From: Streptomyces sp. ICC1
GTDB lineage: Bacteria > Actinomycetota > Actinomycetes > Streptomycetales > Streptomycetaceae
NCBI RefSeq assembly: GCF_003287935.1
Contig: NZ_CP030287.1
Span: 7,572,869-7,636,868, forward strand
Length of the DNA: 64,000 bases
Direction of reading: 5' to 3'
Position numbers and translations under genes: made by a program. Below are positions 40,186 through 49,931 of the stretch, piece by piece. A model generated the notes under the pieces. It saw only the letters and a program-made list of their open reading frames with translations, was not told where the DNA came from and searched no databases. The first letter of the stretch is position 1. Every line of letters begins with the position of its first letter.

Positions 40186-41079
40186 CTACTCCTCGACCAG
40201 GAGCTTCTCGCGGAGCTGGGCCAGGGTGCGGGCCAGCAGGCGCGAGACGTGCATCTGCGAGATGCCGACCTCCTGCGCGATCTGCGACTGGGTCATGTTG
40301 CCGAAGAAGCGCAGCAGCAGGATCCGCTTCTCCCGCGGCGGCAGCCCCTCCAGCAGCGGCTTGAGGGACTCGCGGTACTCGACCCCCTCCAGCGCCTCGT
40401 CCTCCGAGCCCAGGGTGTCCGCGACCGCCGGCGACTCGTCGTCGGTGTCCGGGACGTCCAGGGAGAGCGTGCTGTAGGCGTTGGCCGATTCCAGGCCCTC
40501 CAGCACCTCCTCCTCGGAGATGCCGAGGCGCTCGGCCAGCTCGTGCACCGTGGGGGAGCGGCCGTGCTGCTGGGACAGCTCCGCCGTCGCCGTGGTCAGC
40601 GAGAGCCGCAGCTCCTGCAGCCGCCTGGGGACCCGTACCGCCCAGCCCTTGTCGCGGAAGTGGCGCTTGATCTCGCCGACCACCGTGGGCGTGGCGTACG
40701 TGGAGAACTCCACCCCCCGGTCCGGGTCGAACCGGTCCACCGACTTGATCAGCCCGATGGTGGCGACCTGGGTCAGGTCGTCCAGCGGCTCGCCGCGGTT
40801 GCGGAAGCGCCGCGCCAGGTGCTCGACCAGCGGCAGGTGCATCCGCACGAGGCGGTTGCGCAGCTCGGCCTTCTCCGGCGAGCCGTCGGGCATCGCCCGC
40901 AGCTCGATGAACAGGGCCCGCGCGCCACTGCGGTCGCGCGGATCCGGCAGGGGAGCCGGAGCGGTGAACACCGGGGCCGCGGGGGCGTCCGGTGTGTCCG
41001 GGGCCGGGGCCGGCGGGGCCGTGGCAGCGGCCCCCGGTGGCTGGACCGGCAGTGGTTGGTCGTGCTGGTTCTCGCTCAC
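40186..41079 (-). CDS. sigH: SigB-type stress/development sigma factor (SigH-like)
   Basis: 297 residues from GTG 41079. A Pro/Ala-rich leader to about 45, then region 2 (LVRMHLPLVEHLARRFRNRG, DDLTQVATIGLIKSVDRFDP), region 3 (STYATPTVVGEIKRHFRDKG, RRLQELRLSLTTATAEL, HELAERLGISEEEVLEGLES) and region 4 (LPPREKRILLLRFFGNMTQS, VGISQMHVSRLLARTLAQL). In S. coelicolor sigH is the stress and sporulation sigma held by PrsH, and is made as several size forms. Here the sigH frame stays open far upstream, through the anti-sigma gene in another frame, to 41838, consistent with longer forms. Confidence 0.88.
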   Translation of the reverse strand: MSENQHDQPLPVQPPGAAATAPPAPAPDTPDAPAAPVFTAPAPLPDPRDRSGARALFIELRAMPDGSPEKAELRNRLVRMHLPLVEHLARRFRNRGEPLDDLTQVATIGLIKSVDRFDPDRGVEFSTYATPTVVGEIKRHFRDKGWAVRVPRRLQELRLSLTTATAELSQQHGRSPTVHELAERLGISEEEVLEGLESANAYSTLSLDVPDTDDESPAVADTLGSEDEALEGVEYRESLKPLLEGLPPREKRILLLRFFGNMTQSQIAQEVGISQMHVSRLLARTLAQLREKLLVEE

Positions 41080-41234
41080 AGGGCCCGCCCGTCGCTCCGC
41101 CGAGTCCAAAAAGCCGTTTTCCGCATCCGTGTCAGCCGGGTGCGGCCGGGCGTGCTGCTGCTCCGGAATGCCGCCGTCGACCTCGTGTCGTGCCCGGGGC
41201 CGATCCCCGCCCCGCACCGGGACCTCCCCGCCGC

Positions 41235-41648
41235 TCACGCCGGGCCTGGTCCCGCGCCGCGCTGTTTGTAGAGGCTGATGCTCACTGTCTTGTCCTCCTC
41301 GACCGTGGCCTCGACCTTCCCGGCCAGCGCCGAGAGGACCGTCCACGCGAACGTGTCGCGCTCCGGGGCCCGGCCGTCGGTGGTCGGGGCGGAGACGGTC
41401 ACCTCCAGCGAATCGTCCACCAAACGGAAGACGCAGCTGAGGACGGAGCCGGGCACGGCCTGCTGGAGCAGGATCGCGCAGGCCTCGTCCACCGCGATGC
41501 GGAGGTCCTCGATCTCGTCGAGGGTGAAGTCCAAACGTGCCGCGAGGCCGGCCGTGGCCGTCCGCAGCACCGACAGGTAGGCACCCGCAGCGGGCAGCCG
41601 GACTTCCACGAAGTCCTGGGTCCCGGGCTCGCCTGCGATCTGGGACAC
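41235..41648 (-). CDS. prsH: Anti-sigma factor, RsbW-type ATPase (PrsH-like)
   Basis: 137 residues from GTG 41648 with GGAGG 5 bases upstream. Begins VSQIAGEPGTQDFVEVRLPA; helix and N-box region LDFTLDEIEDLRIAVDEACA, then SCVFRLVDDSLEVTVSAPT and a shortened G-region (ERDTFAWTVLSALAGKVEAT). GHKL fold of RsbW/PrsH; it should sequester the SigH-like sigma factor encoded 155 bases downstream until an anti-anti-sigma protein intervenes. The two genes are probably co-transcribed. Confidence 0.88.
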   Translation of the reverse strand: MSQIAGEPGTQDFVEVRLPAAGAYLSVLRTATAGLAARLDFTLDEIEDLRIAVDEACAILLQQAVPGSVLSCVFRLVDDSLEVTVSAPTTDGRAPERDTFAWTVLSALAGKVEATVEEDKTVSISLYKQRGAGPGPA

Positions 41649-41874
41649 CCTCACCTCCAAGGTGGTACGAGCTCTGTTCGCCGGTGACGCTATCGCGATC
41701 CGGGCGATCGTGTCGCGGTACCCCTGGGCGGAAGCGCAGGGCCCCGTCGAACATAGCTGGCCGAGCGGCCGCACCTGTGACCGGTGACTGATGGTAAGCC
41801 CATCGGTACGCACAGTGGCTAGGGGTCTGCGGGCCCAAATCAGGGGAACCGGCGGAGGGTTGACCTACCCCGCC

Positions 41875-42135
41875 TCAGACGATCGAACCGTCGACAAAAC
41901 ACCATCGCCAGGTCTCACCCGGTTCGAAGCTGCGCATCACCGGGTGGCCGCTCTCCCGGTGGTGCGCCGTGGCGTGCCGGTGGGGCGAGGAATCGCAGCA
42001 GGCGACGTGCCCGCACCCCAGGCACATCCGCAGCTGCACGGGATGGCTGCCGAGCGCCAGACATTCAGGGCACGTCTGGGCAAGGGGGATGGGCTCGGGG
42101 CGCGGCAGTTCGGGAACGTGGGTGCACTCGCTCAT
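41875..42135 (-). CDS. UBP-type zinc-finger protein
   Basis: 86 residues from ATG 42135. Cys/His pattern CTHVPEL, CPECLALGSHPVQLRMCLGC, GHVACCDSSPHRHATAHHRE, SGHPVMRSFEPGETWRWCF is the zf-UBP fold. In eukaryotes this fold binds ubiquitin ends; bacteria use it as a stand-alone zinc protein of unknown role. In many streptomycetes it adjoins a Na+/H+ antiporter gene, as here with the divergent antiporter fragment at 42200. Confidence 0.88.
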   Translation of the reverse strand: MSECTHVPELPRPEPIPLAQTCPECLALGSHPVQLRMCLGCGHVACCDSSPHRHATAHHRESGHPVMRSFEPGETWRWCFVDGSIV

Positions 42136-42199
42136 GATGGCCAGCGTACTGAGGCGCGGGCGCGCGAGGGCGATTCGAATCAGGCGAGGGTGATCTTCG

Positions 42200-43020
42200 A
42201 TGGAGGTATTGCCGCTGGTGGCGCTCGTCGCCGGCTGTGCGGTCGTCGCGGGCGCGGCCCGCCGCACCCCGGTGCCCGCGCCACTGCTGCTGGTGGCCGT
42301 CGGGCTGGTCGCGGCGTACGTGCCGGGCGTGCCCGAGTACGGCCTCGACCCGCACGTCGTGCTGCCCCTGCTGCTCCCGCCGCTGCTGTACACGGCCGCC
42401 GTGGACAGCTCGTACCTGGACCTGCGGGCCAACCTGCGGCCCGTGGCGCTGCTGTCGGTGGGCTACGTGCTCTTCGCGACGCTCGCCGTCGGGTACGCGG
42501 CCTACCTGGTGGTGCCGGGGCTCTCGCTGCCGGTGGCGCTGGTGCTGGGCGCGGTCGTCGCGCCGCCCGACGCGGTCGCGGCGACGGCCATCGCGCGCAA
42601 GCTCGGGCTGCCGAACCGGATCACGACCATCCTGCAGGGCGAGTCCCTGGTCAACGACGCCACCGCGATCACCGCGTACAAGGTCGCGCTGGCGGCGGCG
42701 GTCGGGGCGAGCGCCGGCTGGACGGGCGGGATCGCGGAGTTCCTGCTGGCCTCGGTGGGCGGGGTCGGGATGCGCCAGGTGATCCACGGCGACCTGTCGC
42801 CGGGCAACGTCATGGTCGACGCCCACGGGCAGGCCACGCTGGTGGACTTCGGCCTCAGCAAGCTGACCGCCGACCACCAGACCGCGGAGGTCTGGTTCTC
42901 CCCGGGCTACGCGGCGCCGGAGGTCTTCGACGGCAAGCGGACCCCGGGCGCGGACCGGTACGCCTTCGGGGCCATCTCGTACTCCATGCTGACCGGGGAC
43001 TCGCCCCCGCCGCCCTCCGA
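42200..43020 (+). pseudogene. Antiporter N-terminus fused to Ser/Thr kinase C-lobe
   Basis: ATG 42200 opens a Na+/H+ antiporter (PLVALVAGCAVVAGAARRTP, VLGAVVAPPDAVAATAIARK, GLPNRITTILQGESLVNDAT, AEFLLASVGG) that stops after about 190 residues near 42768. Without a frame change the sequence becomes a protein kinase: RQVIHGDLSPGNVMVDAHG (catalytic loop), ATLVDFGLSKLTADHQ (DFG), WFSPGYAAPEVFDG (APE) and DRYAFGAISYSMLTGDSP. Both halves are incomplete, and the frame has no proper stop; it runs on antisense to nuoN. Deletion between two genes, or an assembly join, explains this best. Confidence 0.85.
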
Positions 43021-43129
43021 GGACCCCCCCACAATCCACGCGGCGACGCCCCGGGGCGCCGGGGCCGGGCCCCGGAAGAACCTTCCCGGGGGGGGCGCCG
43101 GGGGGCGGGGCGCAGGGTGCGCGTACGGC

Positions 43130-44743
43130 CTACAGCGGGAACAGGCTGCCCGTGGCGAAGCGCAGGACCAGCTGCGGGGCGCCCGAGAGGACCAGGGCGG
43201 TACCGGCGGTGAGCACGATGGCCGCGGTGACCGGCCAGGGGGCCTTCGTACGGGTCTCCGCGCCCTCCTCCGCGCCCTCTGCCCCGGCGTCCCCCTCGGG
43301 GGTGCGGAAGAGCAGGGCCGTCCAGCGCAGGTAGTAGTACAGGGCGACGACGACGTTGACCGCCATGACCACGGCGAGCCAGCCGAGCCCGGCGTCGACC
43401 GCCGACCGGAAGACGGTGACCTTCGCGAAGAGCCCGATGATGCCCGGCGGCAGACCGGCCAGGCAGAGCAGGAAGAAGGCCAGCGCGAGGGCGGCGATCG
43501 GGCGCTCGGCGTACAGCCCCCGGTAGTCGGCGAGCCGGTGCAGCGGCTTCTTGCGGGCCACCAGGGCGGCCACGGAGAAGGCGCCGAGGTTCACCGCGGC
43601 GTACATGAGGGCGTAGGCGACGGTGGAGCCGATCTGGTCGCGGCCGGCGTACGCGGCGGCGGCGATCGGGACCAGCAGGTAGCCGGCCTGGCCCACCGAG
43701 GACCAGGCGAGCAGCCGTACGGCGCCGTTCGGGCGGTCGGCGGACTGCCGCAGGGCAGCGGCGTTGCCGAGCGTCATGGTGAGCGCGGCGAGGACGGCGA
43801 GGGCGGGGCCCCAGACGTCGGAGTACGCGGGGAACGCGATCACCGTGACGAGGATGAGGCCGGTGAAGCCGACCGCCTTGCCGATGACCGACAGGTATCC
43901 GGCGACGGGCAGGGGCGCGCCGACGTAAGTGTCGGGGACCCAGAAGTGGAAGGGGACGGCGGCCGTCTTGAAGGCGAAGCCGACGAGGGTGAGCGCGACG
44001 CCGGCCATGGCGAGGGTGTCGAGCTGCCCGGGGACGTGCTCGAGCCCCTCGGCGATCCGCGCGAGGTGCAGGGAGCCGGTGGCGGCGTAGACGAAGCTGA
44101 CGCCCATCAGCGACACGGCGGTGGCGGTGACGGAGGACAGGAAGAACTTGAGGGCGGCCTCGGAGGAGAGCCGGTCGCCGCGGCGCATGCCGACGAGGGC
44201 GAAGGCGGGCAGCGAGGCGACTTCGAGGGCGACGATCAGGGTCGCGAGGTCCCGGGAGGCGGGCAGCAGGGCGGCGCCGGCCGCGGAGGAGAGCAGCAGG
44301 AACCAGTACTCGCCGGCCGGCATGCGTGCCTCGCGGACGGTGGTGACCGACAGCAGGGCGGTGACCAGGGCGCCGCCCAGTACGAGGAACTGGACGACGA
44401 GCGCGAAGTGGTCGGCGGCGTAGCTGCACGCGCCGGGGTCGGCGATGCCCGTGCCCGCGCCGATGCCGATTCCGGTGCCCTCGCCCGTGAGGCAGAAGGT
44501 GGCCCGGTCGCCGGCGCGCAGCGGGAGCAGGGTGGCGGTCGCGGCGGCCAGTCCGGCCACGGAGATCCAGCCGAGCAGCGGCTTGCGCCCCTCGGGCACG
44601 AAGAGGTCCGCGACCAGGACGGCCAGGGCGACGGCGGCGGTGACGACGACGGGCGCGATGGCGAGCCAGTCGACGGACTGGACGAGGCTGGGGGCGTCCG
44701 CCGCGGCGGTGGCGGCGCTGGTGATGGAGTGAAGGACCGTCAT
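43130..44743 (-). CDS. nuoN: NADH-quinone oxidoreductase subunit N
   Basis: 537 residues from ATG 44743, overlapping the nuoM stop. About 14 membrane segments; antiporter-like signature FAFKTAAVPFHFWVPDTYVG with the conserved Lys, plus ALKFFLSSVTATAVSLMGVS. Proton-channel subunit of the membrane arm of complex I. Last gene of the H-I-J-K-L-M-N block; no terminator is obvious before the kinase fragment. Confidence 0.95.
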   Translation of the reverse strand: MTVLHSITSAATAAADAPSLVQSVDWLAIAPVVVTAAVALAVLVADLFVPEGRKPLLGWISVAGLAAATATLLPLRAGDRATFCLTGEGTGIGIGAGTGIADPGACSYAADHFALVVQFLVLGGALVTALLSVTTVREARMPAGEYWFLLLSSAAGAALLPASRDLATLIVALEVASLPAFALVGMRRGDRLSSEAALKFFLSSVTATAVSLMGVSFVYAATGSLHLARIAEGLEHVPGQLDTLAMAGVALTLVGFAFKTAAVPFHFWVPDTYVGAPLPVAGYLSVIGKAVGFTGLILVTVIAFPAYSDVWGPALAVLAALTMTLGNAAALRQSADRPNGAVRLLAWSSVGQAGYLLVPIAAAAYAGRDQIGSTVAYALMYAAVNLGAFSVAALVARKKPLHRLADYRGLYAERPIAALALAFFLLCLAGLPPGIIGLFAKVTVFRSAVDAGLGWLAVVMAVNVVVALYYYLRWTALLFRTPEGDAGAEGAEEGAETRTKAPWPVTAAIVLTAGTALVLSGAPQLVLRFATGSLFPL

Positions 44744-46332
44744 GAGTTCCCTCCCGCGAGGAGCTTCTGGACGGCCGGGTCGGTGAGGCCGAGGAGGACC
44801 GCGGGCCACAGGCCGGCGAGGACGGTGAGGGCGGCGAGCGGGGTCCAGGCGGCGAACTCGTAGTGCTGGATGTCCGTGAGGGCCGCCGGGGCGGCGCTCT
44901 CGCCGGCCGCCGTCTTCGGATCGCCCATGCACACCCGCCGTACGACGATCAGAAGATAGGCGGCGGTGAGCAGGGTGCCGAACGCGCCGACGGCCGTGTA
45001 GGTGAGGAACGCGGGCCGCGACAGGCCTTCGGCGGGGTCGAACGCGCCGAAGAGGGCCAGCATCTCGCCCCAGAAGCCGGCCAGGCCGGGCAGGCCCAGG
45101 GAGGCGACGGCGGCGAAGGCCAGGAGCGCGCCGAAGCGGGGGGCGCGGCCGTAGAGGGCCGCGCCGGTGGCTCCGGCGAGGGTGTCGAGGTCGGCGGTGC
45201 CGTAGCGGTCCTTGAGGGCGCCGACCAGGAAGAAGAGCAGGCCGGTGATCAGGCCGTGGGCGATGTTGGCGAAGAGCGCGCCGTTGACGCCCGTCGGGGT
45301 CATCGAGGCGATGCCGAGGAGGACGAAGCCCATGTGGCCCACGGAGGAGTAGGCGATCAGGCGCTTGAGGTCGCCCTTGCCGCCCTTGCGGGCGAGCGCG
45401 AGGCAGGCCAGGGAGCCGTAGACGATGCCGACGGCGGCGAAGGCGCCGAGGTACGGGGCGAAGGTGGCCATGCCGTCGGGGGTGACGGGCAGCAGGATGC
45501 GCACGAACCCGTACGTGCCCATCTTCAGCAGCACGCCCGCGAGGAGGACGGAGCCGACGGTGGGGGCGGCGGTGTGGGCGTCGGGCAGCCAGCTGTGCAG
45601 CGGCCACATCGGGGTCTTCACGGCGAGGCCGATGCCGATGGCGAGGACGGCCAGGATCTGGGTGGTGCGGGACAGTCCGCGGCCGTTGTCAGAGGCGAGT
45701 GCCACCATGTCGAAAGTGCCGCTTTTCAGGCCGATCAGGAGCAGACCGAGCAGCATGACGACGGAGCCGAGGAGCGTGTAGAGGATGAACTTCCAGGCCG
45801 CGGCCTGACGCTGGGCGCCGCCCCAGCGGGCGATGAGGAAGTACATCGGGATGAGGACCATCTCGAAGGCGAGGAAGAACAGCAGCAGGTCGAGGACGGC
45901 GAAGGTGGCGAGGGTGCCGGACTCCAGGACCAGGAGCAGGGCGACGAAGCCCTTCGCGGAGGGGCCCGCGGGGAGCTTGAAGTAGCTGTAGAGCGCGCAC
46001 AGGAAGAACAGCAGTGCGGTCATCAGGAGGAGGGGGAGCGAGATGCCGTCGATGCCGAGGTGGATGCGGACGTTCAGCGCCTGGATCCAGCTGATGTCCG
46101 TCGTCGCCTGGAAGCGGGACGGGGCGTCGTGGTCGAAGCCCGCGGCGAGGGCGATCGCCGCGGCGAGGATGACGCCGGTGACGGTCACGCCGTGGCGCAG
46201 TACGGCTTGTTCGGGGCTCTTGCCCTTCAGTCCGGGCGGGGCGGGCAGGAGGGCCGCGGCCGCGCCGAGGAGCGGTGCGGCCACGATGAACGCCAGAAGG
46301 AACTGCATCACGGACGGGCTGATATCAATCAC
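44740..46332 (-). CDS. nuoM: NADH-quinone oxidoreductase subunit M
   Basis: 530 residues from GTG 46332; ATG 46308 is an alternative (MQFLLAFIV). Antiporter-type membrane subunit: FLAFEMVLIPMYFLIARWGG, GLAVKTPMWPLHSWLPDAHT, APTVGSVLLAGVLLKMGTYG, YSSVGHMGFVLLGIASMTPT. Carries the Glu in helix 5 and the Lys of helix 7 used in proton translocation. GTGA-type overlap with nuoN. Confidence 0.95.
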   Translation of the reverse strand: MIDISPSVMQFLLAFIVAAPLLGAAAALLPAPPGLKGKSPEQAVLRHGVTVTGVILAAAIALAAGFDHDAPSRFQATTDISWIQALNVRIHLGIDGISLPLLLMTALLFFLCALYSYFKLPAGPSAKGFVALLLVLESGTLATFAVLDLLLFFLAFEMVLIPMYFLIARWGGAQRQAAAWKFILYTLLGSVVMLLGLLLIGLKSGTFDMVALASDNGRGLSRTTQILAVLAIGIGLAVKTPMWPLHSWLPDAHTAAPTVGSVLLAGVLLKMGTYGFVRILLPVTPDGMATFAPYLGAFAAVGIVYGSLACLALARKGGKGDLKRLIAYSSVGHMGFVLLGIASMTPTGVNGALFANIAHGLITGLLFFLVGALKDRYGTADLDTLAGATGAALYGRAPRFGALLAFAAVASLGLPGLAGFWGEMLALFGAFDPAEGLSRPAFLTYTAVGAFGTLLTAAYLLIVVRRVCMGDPKTAAGESAAPAALTDIQHYEFAAWTPLAALTVLAGLWPAVLLGLTDPAVQKLLAGGNS

Positions 46333-46346
46333 GGCTGACTCACGGC

Positions 46347-48365
46347 TCACGATCCGGCGTTGACGTTGGCGAGGACGGCGGTGGCGATCGCCAGGACCAC
46401 GGCGCCGGCGAGCAGGGCGCTCAGGTAGCTCTGCACGTTGCCGGTCTGGGCACGGCGTACGAGGCCTCCGAGCAGCCGGGGTGCGAGGCCCGCGCCACGG
46501 ACGTAGGAGTCCACCACCTCGCGGTCGAGGAAGCGTACGAGGCCTGCGGCGGCTCGGACGGGGCGGACGAAGAGGCGGTCGTAGACGGCGTCGAGGTGGA
46601 AGCCGGCGGCGGCGTGCCGGTGCAGCGGGCCGAGCAGCGCGCGGCCGGGATCGGCGGCGGGGCCGACCGGGACGGCGGGGTGGTCGTGGGTGAGTTCGCC
46701 GACCTCGGGGGTCTCGGCGGCGGATTCGGCGGCGGCGGCGACCGCCTGGGACACCTCGGCGCGGGTGGCGGTGGCTCCGGCGGGGGCCAGGACGGCCTTG
46801 GCCTCGGCGCGCTGCCACAGGGCGTAGGTGAGGACGCCGCCGACGACGGCGGCGCCCGTGCCGAGGACCGAGGTCGTCAGCGAGGGGGTGAGCTCTCGGC
46901 CGTCGAAGAAGTCGGCGAGCGGGCCGGCCAGCAGTCCGAAGCCGACGGACGGGATCGCCAGCAGCCACAGCACGCCGGTCATGGCCACGGGCTCCTTGCC
47001 GTGGTCGGGGGCGGCCGCGCCCCGGCCGCGGAAGGCCATCAGCCACAGCCGGGTGGCGTAGGCGGCGGTGAGCAGGGCGGTGAGCACGCCGGCGACGAGG
47101 ACGAGCCAGCCGGCCGCGCTCGGGGCGAACTCCGAGTGGCCGCCGGCGGTGTGCTCGGCGGCGACGAGGACGGCTTCCTTGGAGAAGAAGCCGGCGAAGG
47201 GCGGGATGGCGGCGAGCGCGAGCAGCGCGATCGTCATCGTCCAGAAGACGTCGGGGATGCGGCCCGACAGGCCCCGCATGCGGGACATGGCGGAGAGGGA
47301 GTTCGTGCCGGCGGCGTGGATGATCACGCCGGCGCCGAGGAACAGGAGCGCCTTGAAGGCGCCGTGGGACAGGAGGTGGAAGACGGCGGCCGAGCGGTCG
47401 CCGACGGCCAGGGCCCCGGTCATGTAGCCGAGCTGGCCGATCGTGGAGTAGGCCAGCACCCGCTTGATGTCGTCCTGGGCCAGGGCGGCGAGGGCGGAGC
47501 CGACCATCGTGACGGCCGCCATGACGGCCATGACCACCAGTGCGGCCCGCGAGGCCGCGAAGACCGGGAGGAGCCGGGCGACGAAGTAGACGCCGGCGGC
47601 GACCATCGTCGCGGCGTGGATCAGCGCGGAGACCGGGGTGGGGCCCGCCATGGCGTCCGGAAGCCAGGTGTGCAGCGGGAACTGCGCGGACTTGCCGGCG
47701 ACTCCGGCCAGCAGGAGCAGCGCGATCAGCGTCGGGTGGTCGAGGCCGCCGGCGGCGACGGTGCCCAGGATCTTCGTGATCCGGAAGGAGCCGGCGTCGG
47801 TGGCGAGCGCGAACAGGCCGATCAGGAAGGGGACGTCACCGAGCTTGGTGACGAGGAAGGCCTTCAGGGAGGCGGAGCGGGCCGCCGCGGTCTCCCAGTA
47901 GTGCCCGACCAGGAAGTAGGAGCAGATGCCCATGACTTCCCAGCCCACCAGCAGCACCATCAGGTCGCCGGAGTAGACGACGAGCAGCATGGCGGAGGTG
48001 AACAGTGAGACCAGGCCGGCGTAGGACGGGTAGCGCGGGTCATCGCGCAGGTAGGCCGTCGAGTAGACCTGTACGCAGGTGGCGACGAGGCCGACCAGCA
48101 CGGCCACCAGCACGGCGAAGCCGTCCAGGTGGAGCGAGAGCTCGATCGGCACCGAGCCGGTCGGGGTCAGCTCGGTCGCCGTGTCGATCGCCTTGCCGCC
48201 GCCTTGGCGGAAGGCGACCAGCACGGCCAGTACGGCCGCGCCCAGTGTCGGCAGGATGGCGAGCGGCCTGACGAAGCCGGGGGCGGTGCGGCCGAGCAGC
48301 AGGCCCGCCAGCGCGCCCAGGAAGGGCAGGAGGGGGACGAGTACGGCGAGGGTCGGGGTGCTCAC
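46347..48365 (-). CDS. nuoL: NADH-quinone oxidoreductase subunit L
   Basis: 672 residues from GTG 48365, overlapping the nuoK stop. Fourteen or more helices with [60 protein letters not shown] and [18 protein letters not shown]; a long C-terminal part includes the lateral-helix region ([19 protein letters not shown]). Distal proton pump of complex I. Confidence 0.96.
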   Translation of the reverse strand: MSTPTLAVLVPLLPFLGALAGLLLGRTAPGFVRPLAILPTLGAAVLAVLVAFRQGGGKAIDTATELTPTGSVPIELSLHLDGFAVLVAVLVGLVATCVQVYSTAYLRDDPRYPSYAGLVSLFTSAMLLVVYSGDLMVLLVGWEVMGICSYFLVGHYWETAAARSASLKAFLVTKLGDVPFLIGLFALATDAGSFRITKILGTVAAGGLDHPTLIALLLLAGVAGKSAQFPLHTWLPDAMAGPTPVSALIHAATMVAAGVYFVARLLPVFAASRAALVVMAVMAAVTMVGSALAALAQDDIKRVLAYSTIGQLGYMTGALAVGDRSAAVFHLLSHGAFKALLFLGAGVIIHAAGTNSLSAMSRMRGLSGRIPDVFWTMTIALLALAAIPPFAGFFSKEAVLVAAEHTAGGHSEFAPSAAGWLVLVAGVLTALLTAAYATRLWLMAFRGRGAAAPDHGKEPVAMTGVLWLLAIPSVGFGLLAGPLADFFDGRELTPSLTTSVLGTGAAVVGGVLTYALWQRAEAKAVLAPAGATATRAEVSQAVAAAAESAAETPEVGELTHDHPAVPVGPAADPGRALLGPLHRHAAAGFHLDAVYDRLFVRPVRAAAGLVRFLDREVVDSYVRGAGLAPRLLGGLVRRAQTGNVQSYLSALLAGAVVLAIATAVLANVNAGS

Positions 48366-48712
48366 GCGGCGGCTCCAGTCGCGCTGTTCGCGCCGTCCGG
48401 CTCGTGGCCCTCGGCGGTGTCGCGCAGTCGGTCGACGTCCGAGGTGCCCCGGTTGCGGTACACCATCAGCACGATCGCGAGGCCGATGCCGATCTCGGCG
48501 GCGGCGATGGCGATGGTGAAGAGGGTGAGGGCCTGGCCGGCGTGCAGGGTGTCGCGCAGCCAGACGTCGAAGGCCACCAGGTTGAGGTTGACGGCGTTGA
48601 GCATCAGCTCGACGGACATCAGGACCAGGATGGCGTTGCGGCGGGCTAGCACTCCGTACAGGCCCGTGCAGAAGAGGAGCGCCGCCAGCACGGCGGGGTA
48701 GGCGAGGTGCAT
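48362..48712 (-). CDS. nuoK: NADH-quinone oxidoreductase subunit K
   Basis: 116 residues from ATG 48712, overlapping the nuoJ stop by one base. Three helices with the two conserved acidic residues in [20 protein letters not shown] and [20 protein letters not shown]. It carries a polar tail of about 20 residues beyond the usual ~100. Confidence 0.95.
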   Translation of the reverse strand: MHLAYPAVLAALLFCTGLYGVLARRNAILVLMSVELMLNAVNLNLVAFDVWLRDTLHAGQALTLFTIAIAAAEIGIGLAIVLMVYRNRGTSDVDRLRDTAEGHEPDGANSATGAAA

Positions 48713-49299
48713 CAGCTCTGCCCCTTCTCGTCCGCGGCGGGCGCGGGCGCGCCGGTGGTCGGGGCGTCCTTGCGGGACAGCACGATGGCGCCGATCAGGG
48801 CCGCGAGGAGGAGGACGGAGAGCGCCTCGAACGGCAGCACCCAGTGCCGGAAGAGGAACGCGCCGGTGGCCTCGGTGGATCCCTGGGCGGGCCCGTCGAG
48901 GTCGATCCAGGTGGTGCGGAAGGCGTCGACGACCACCCAGACGAGTGCGGCGGCCGCGACGAGGGCGACGCCGAGGGCGACGGGGCGGTTGCCCGAGTCG
49001 GCGTCGGGCGAGCGGCCGATGGGCGCCTTGGTGAGCATCAGCCCGAAGAGGAGGAGGACGACCACGGAACCGAGGTAGATCAGCACCTGGACCCAGGCGA
49101 TGAACTCCGCGGTCAGCAGCAGGTACTCGACGGCGATCCCGCCGAGCGCGACGACCAGCCACAGGGCGGCGTGCACGAGCTGCTTGGTGGTGACCGTGAC
49201 GGCGGCCGCGCCGAGGGTGGCGAGGCCGACGAGGACGAAGGCGATCTCGACGCCGGTCGGGGAGAGGAAGCCGTTGCCTTGGGCGGCTGCGGTGATCAC
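48712..49299 (-). CDS. nuoJ: NADH-quinone oxidoreductase subunit J
   Basis: 195 residues from GTG 49299, overlapping nuoI by four bases (GTGA). Five helices with [40 protein letters not shown] and the C-terminal [20 protein letters not shown]. Membrane-arm subunit that forms the central proton path with NuoK and NuoH. Confidence 0.94.
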   Translation of the reverse strand: MITAAAQGNGFLSPTGVEIAFVLVGLATLGAAAVTVTTKQLVHAALWLVVALGGIAVEYLLLTAEFIAWVQVLIYLGSVVVLLLFGLMLTKAPIGRSPDADSGNRPVALGVALVAAAALVWVVVDAFRTTWIDLDGPAQGSTEATGAFLFRHWVLPFEALSVLLLAALIGAIVLSRKDAPTTGAPAPAADEKGQS

Positions 49300-49931
49300 G
49301 CGTCTCCTTCCGGGTCCTGGGCCGGGGCCGTGTCCGGGTCCTGGGCCGGGGTGTCGGGGGTCTGCTCGGCCTCCGCTTCGGCGGCGGCAGCCGCGGCCGC
49401 CGTGGCTGCGGCGGCCTCCGCCTTCTCCACGGCCTTGCGGGCGGCGGCGAGTTCCTTGGGCTCCTCGGCGGCCGGGTCCAGGGCGGGCGGGGCCGGGACG
49501 GTCCACATCCACTCGCGCAGCTTGTCGCGCTCGTGGGTGAGCTCGTGGATGTCGGTCTCGGCGTACTCGAACTCCGGCGACCAGAAGAGCGCGTCGAAGG
49601 GGCACACCTCGATGCAGATGCCGCAGTACATGCAGAGGGAGAAGTCGATGGCGAAGCGGTCGAGGACGTTGCGGCTGCGCTCACGCCCGCCGGGGGCGGC
49701 GGCCGGCACCGTCTCCTTGTGGGAGTCGATGTAGATGCACCAGTCGGGGCACTCGCGCGCGCACAGCATGCAGACCGTGCAGTTCTCCTCGAACAGGCCG
49801 ATGACCCCGCGCGAGCGCGGCGGGAGTTCGGGCTGCACGTCGGGGTACTGGGCGGTGTGCGAGCGCTTCGTCATCGTGCGCAGCGTCACGGCCAGGCCCT
49901 TGGCGAGACCGGATCCGGGGATGGGGGGCAT
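49296..49931 (-). CDS. nuoI: NADH-quinone oxidoreductase subunit I (ferredoxin-type)
   Basis: 211 residues from ATG 49931. Two [4Fe-4S] motifs, [15 protein letters not shown] and [15 protein letters not shown], which carry clusters N6a and N6b toward quinone. From about residue 140 it has an Ala/Glu-rich low-complexity tail ([20 protein letters not shown]) longer than most NuoI proteins. It abuts the nuoH stop with no gap. Confidence 0.95.
   Translation of the reverse strand: MPPIPGSGLAKGLAVTLRTMTKRSHTAQYPDVQPELPPRSRGVIGLFEENCTVCMLCARECPDWCIYIDSHKETVPAAAPGGRERSRNVLDRFAIDFSLCMYCGICIEVCPFDALFWSPEFEYAETDIHELTHERDKLREWMWTVPAPPALDPAAEEPKELAAARKAVEKAEAAAATAAAAAAAEAEAEQTPDTPAQDPDTAPAQDPEGDA

Noticed and set aside
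43020..44863. Continuation of the antiporter/kinase frame
   Set aside because: Pure antisense of nuoN; only 42200-43020 has protein-family similarity.
44863..46338. 491-codon plus-strand frame rich in Gly, Glu and Gln
   Set aside because: Mirror of nuoM; such repetitive acidic frames are typical antisense shadows in GC-rich DNA.
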